Positions 62,479 to 64,000 of a DNA stretch of 64,000 nucleotides are shown here, one piece after another. The notes beneath the pieces are model-generated. The model did no database searches. It was given only the letters and a program-made list of their open reading frames with translations, and had not been told where the DNA came from. Position 1 is the first letter of the stretch. Each line of letters opens with the position of its first letter. Source of the stretch: Rhizobium sp. BK650 (GTDB lineage Bacteria; Pseudomonadota; Alphaproteobacteria; Rhizobiales; Rhizobiaceae); contig NZ_JACIBK010000014.1 of the NCBI RefSeq assembly GCF_014195325.1, positions 62,001 to 126,000 on the forward strand, in the 5' to 3' direction. The translations under genes and the position numbers were made by a program.

Positions 62479-62715
62479 GTGACGGTCGCCGAGCCCACAC
62501 CATCCGCTCAAACCGCGGCGCCTAATAACCTCAATCAGATTACTGACGTCTCCGGCCAGGCCTACAGCTACGATGCCAATGGCAACCTGATCTCCGATGG
62601 CGAGCGTACTTATAGCTGGGATGCTAACAATAGGCTTGTCAGGATTGAATATGCGTCACAACCGAGCAAACAGACGCGCTATTCGTACGACGGTTTAGGT
62701 CGGATCGACATTTAG
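62479..62715 (+). pseudogene. RHS/YD-repeat protein fragment
   Basis: YD repeats are clear: NNLNQITDVSGQAYSYDANG, then GERTYSWDANNRLVRI and RYSYDGLGR. The repeat breaks off at GLGR, where IS5-type DNA starts. Only ~70 residues of what is normally a very large cell-surface or toxin-delivery protein remain; the start is also missing. Confidence 0.7.
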
Positions 62716-62775
62716 GATTCCCAAATTGCTTGATCGGTGATTCATGGGCCACCGTGTTGAACACGGAGGTCTGGC

Positions 62776-62924
62776 ATGGCGTTTAAACGGTATGAGCTGA
62801 GCGATGGGCAGTGGGCGAAGATTGCGTCCTTGTTGCCCGGCAAGGCTGGTGATCCGGGCCGGACTGGCTCGGACAACCGCGTGTTTATCAATGGCTGCCT
62901 GTGGGTTTTGCGCTCAGGCGCGCA
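62776..62924 (+). mobile_element. IS5-family transposase 5' fragment
   Basis: MAFKRYELSDGQWAKIASLLPGK and NGCLWVLRSGA match the N-terminus of IS5-family (DUF4096) transposases. The frame departs from the family after about 50 residues, at the junction with the GMC gene. Confidence 0.75.
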
Positions 62925-63199
62925 GCGGAGCCACCGCCGAGAACCTTACCGCGCAATGCCCTCACATCATGGCCGAGACCAAGGTGATCCTGCGTGCGGT
63001 AGCCCCAGTCATGCGCCGCATCGCCACCCACGCGGTTCGCATTGGCGATGACGTCGGGAAAGTCCGCAGCCGCGTAGGCCGAGCCGGCTTCGATAAGCAG
63101 GACCTTTCTGCTGGCCTCTTCGCTCAACCGGTTCGCCAGGACTGCGCCGGCAGAACCTCCTCCTACGATGATGACGTCGTGTGTGGTCGCGTTTGTCAT
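62925..63199 (-). pseudogene. GMC oxidoreductase, 5' part only
   Basis: About 90 residues: FAD-binding VIIVGGGSAGAVLANRL, LLIEAG, and RGKVLGGGSA, after which the protein is cut at the IS5 fragment. GMC enzymes oxidise alcohols such as choline. It is 37 bases downstream of the hydrolase and on the same strand. Confidence 0.8.
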
Positions 63200-63236
63200 A
63201 TCAAATCTCCTCTGTCAGCGGGTCTAAGATGTCGTC

Positions 63237-64000
63237 TCAGCCCCTGATAAAAGCGGCCAGGAGGAACTGTGCTGCGCGGTCGAGTGCTGTTTTGGCGCTC
63301 TCGATATGCTCGACGTCGAGCTGGAAGACGTGGTGCATGCCCTCCCAGATCTCGAGCTGGACAGGGACGCCAGATTGAGCTGCGCGGTTGGCGAATTGCC
63401 GGGAGTCATCGAGCAGGCGCTCATCGGTGCCGACCTGGATCAGCAATGGCGGCAGTTTTTGAAGATCACCCAACAGAGGCGACGCCAGCGGATCGGAGGC
63501 GCTGAACGAGCCGATATATTTTTGGGCGCAGTCCTTGAGGTAGTCATAACCGATCAGCGGATCGACAACGGAATGATCCACCATCGAAGCGCCAGAGAAG
63601 GTCAGATCGACCCAGGGAGAAAACACGACGCCAGCGACTGGCTTCACGTCCGGGTTCCAGTTGCTGAGTTGCGTCAACGTCACCAGCGAAAGACCGCCGC
63701 CGGCAGAATCGCCGACGATCGCGATTTCTGTGAAGCCCTGAGCGACAAGCCAGTCCCAGGCAGCCAGTGCTGTGTTCGGCGCCACCGGCAAGGATGCTTC
63801 AGGCGCAAGTGGATATTCGAGAATGAAAGCCGGAACCCCGGTGCGGCAAACGATTTGGCTAACAAAACCACGATAGGCCTGAGATGAACCGAGTACGTAG
63901 CCGCCACCGTGGATATAGAGGATCGCCTGTGCGCTGTTTGCCTGTTCCGGGCGAACCCACCATCCTTGTGCAGCCTCTTGATCGACAGCTTCGACGGTCA
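63237..64000 (-). CDS. alpha/beta hydrolase, HSL family (partial)
   Basis: At least 254 residues; the 5' end is beyond the window. HGGGYVLGS is the HSL oxyanion motif, GDSAGGG the nucleophile elbow (Ser), and the Asp/His lie in DERLLDD and MHHVFQLD. Acts on short-chain esters or lactones. Upstream neighbour of the truncated GMC oxidoreductase. Confidence 0.88.
   Translation of the reverse strand, partial: TVEAVDQEAAQGWWVRPEQANSAQAILYIHGGGYVLGSSQAYRGFVSQIVCRTGVPAFILEYPLAPEASLPVAPNTALAAWDWLVAQGFTEIAIVGDSAGGGLSLVTLTQLSNWNPDVKPVAGVVFSPWVDLTFSGASMVDHSVVDPLIGYDYLKDCAQKYIGSFSASDPLASPLLGDLQKLPPLLIQVGTDERLLDDSRQFANRAAQSGVPVQLEIWEGMHHVFQLDVEHIESAKTALDRAAQFLLAAFIRG

Noticed and set aside
1..64000. CRISPR arrays, replication origin or partition genes
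   Set aside because: No regularly spaced repeats, repABC-like genes or iterons were seen.

Overview
The window looks like an accessory replicon or variable chromosomal segment of an alphaproteobacterium of the Rhizobiales (Rhizobium/Agrobacterium type). Supporting signs are high GC coding regions, a pcaIJF cluster with a divergent IclR regulator, an Atu4866-domain protein, HWE-family histidine kinases, a LOV histidine kinase, a PmtA-like phospholipid methyltransferase, and a GGAAC-N16-CGTT promoter of the type used by the general stress sigma factor EcfG/RpoE2. No rRNA, confident tRNA, replication or conjugation gene was seen.

Layout. 0-9.4 kb: stress and signalling genes (a broken REC-Crp regulator, a DUF2934 response regulator, a hybrid kinase), a secreted lactonase-like MBL protein with a divergent AraC regulator, and a flavin reductase between two LysR remnants. 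9.4-12.1 kb: an IS110-family element, a vapBC pair and a small regulator-like gene. 12.1-15.7 kb: pcaIJF with a divergent IclR regulator (end of the beta-ketoadipate pathway). 15.7-25.1 kb: a decayed flavoprotein gene, parDE, and a LacI-controlled sugar ABC transporter with an MGH1-like glycoside hydrolase, bracketed by two copies of a 130-bp palindromic repeat. 26-43.5 kb: a chain of oxidoreductase modules (SDRs, AKR, MBL, intradiol dioxygenase), each beside its own AraC, TetR, LysR or MarR regulator; four enzymes carry Tat-like signal peptides. 43.5-52 kb: many small proteins, two cold-shock genes, structured leaders, a transglutaminase, an esterase, a desaturase split by an amber codon, and a putative sRNA. 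52-58 kb: a sensory cluster with a LOV-HWE blue-light kinase, two PAS-HWE kinases (one frameshifted), two single-domain response regulators and a two-domain KaiC-like ATPase. 58-64 kb: an SDR/AraC pair, small genes, a second sRNA copy, then a junction of truncated genes (RHS, IS5, GMC oxidoreductase) and an alpha/beta hydrolase running off the end.

The most interesting items are: (1) the LOV/HWE/KaiC cluster, with EcfG-like promoters in front of two of its kinases; (2) a two-copy putative sRNA whose terminator stem changes by compensation; (3) a structured leader found upstream of a cspA gene and again upstream of an unrelated small protein; (4) two 38-codon membrane-protein genes; and (5) single-base frameshifts, several of them at G/C runs, in regulator and enzyme genes that otherwise look well preserved.
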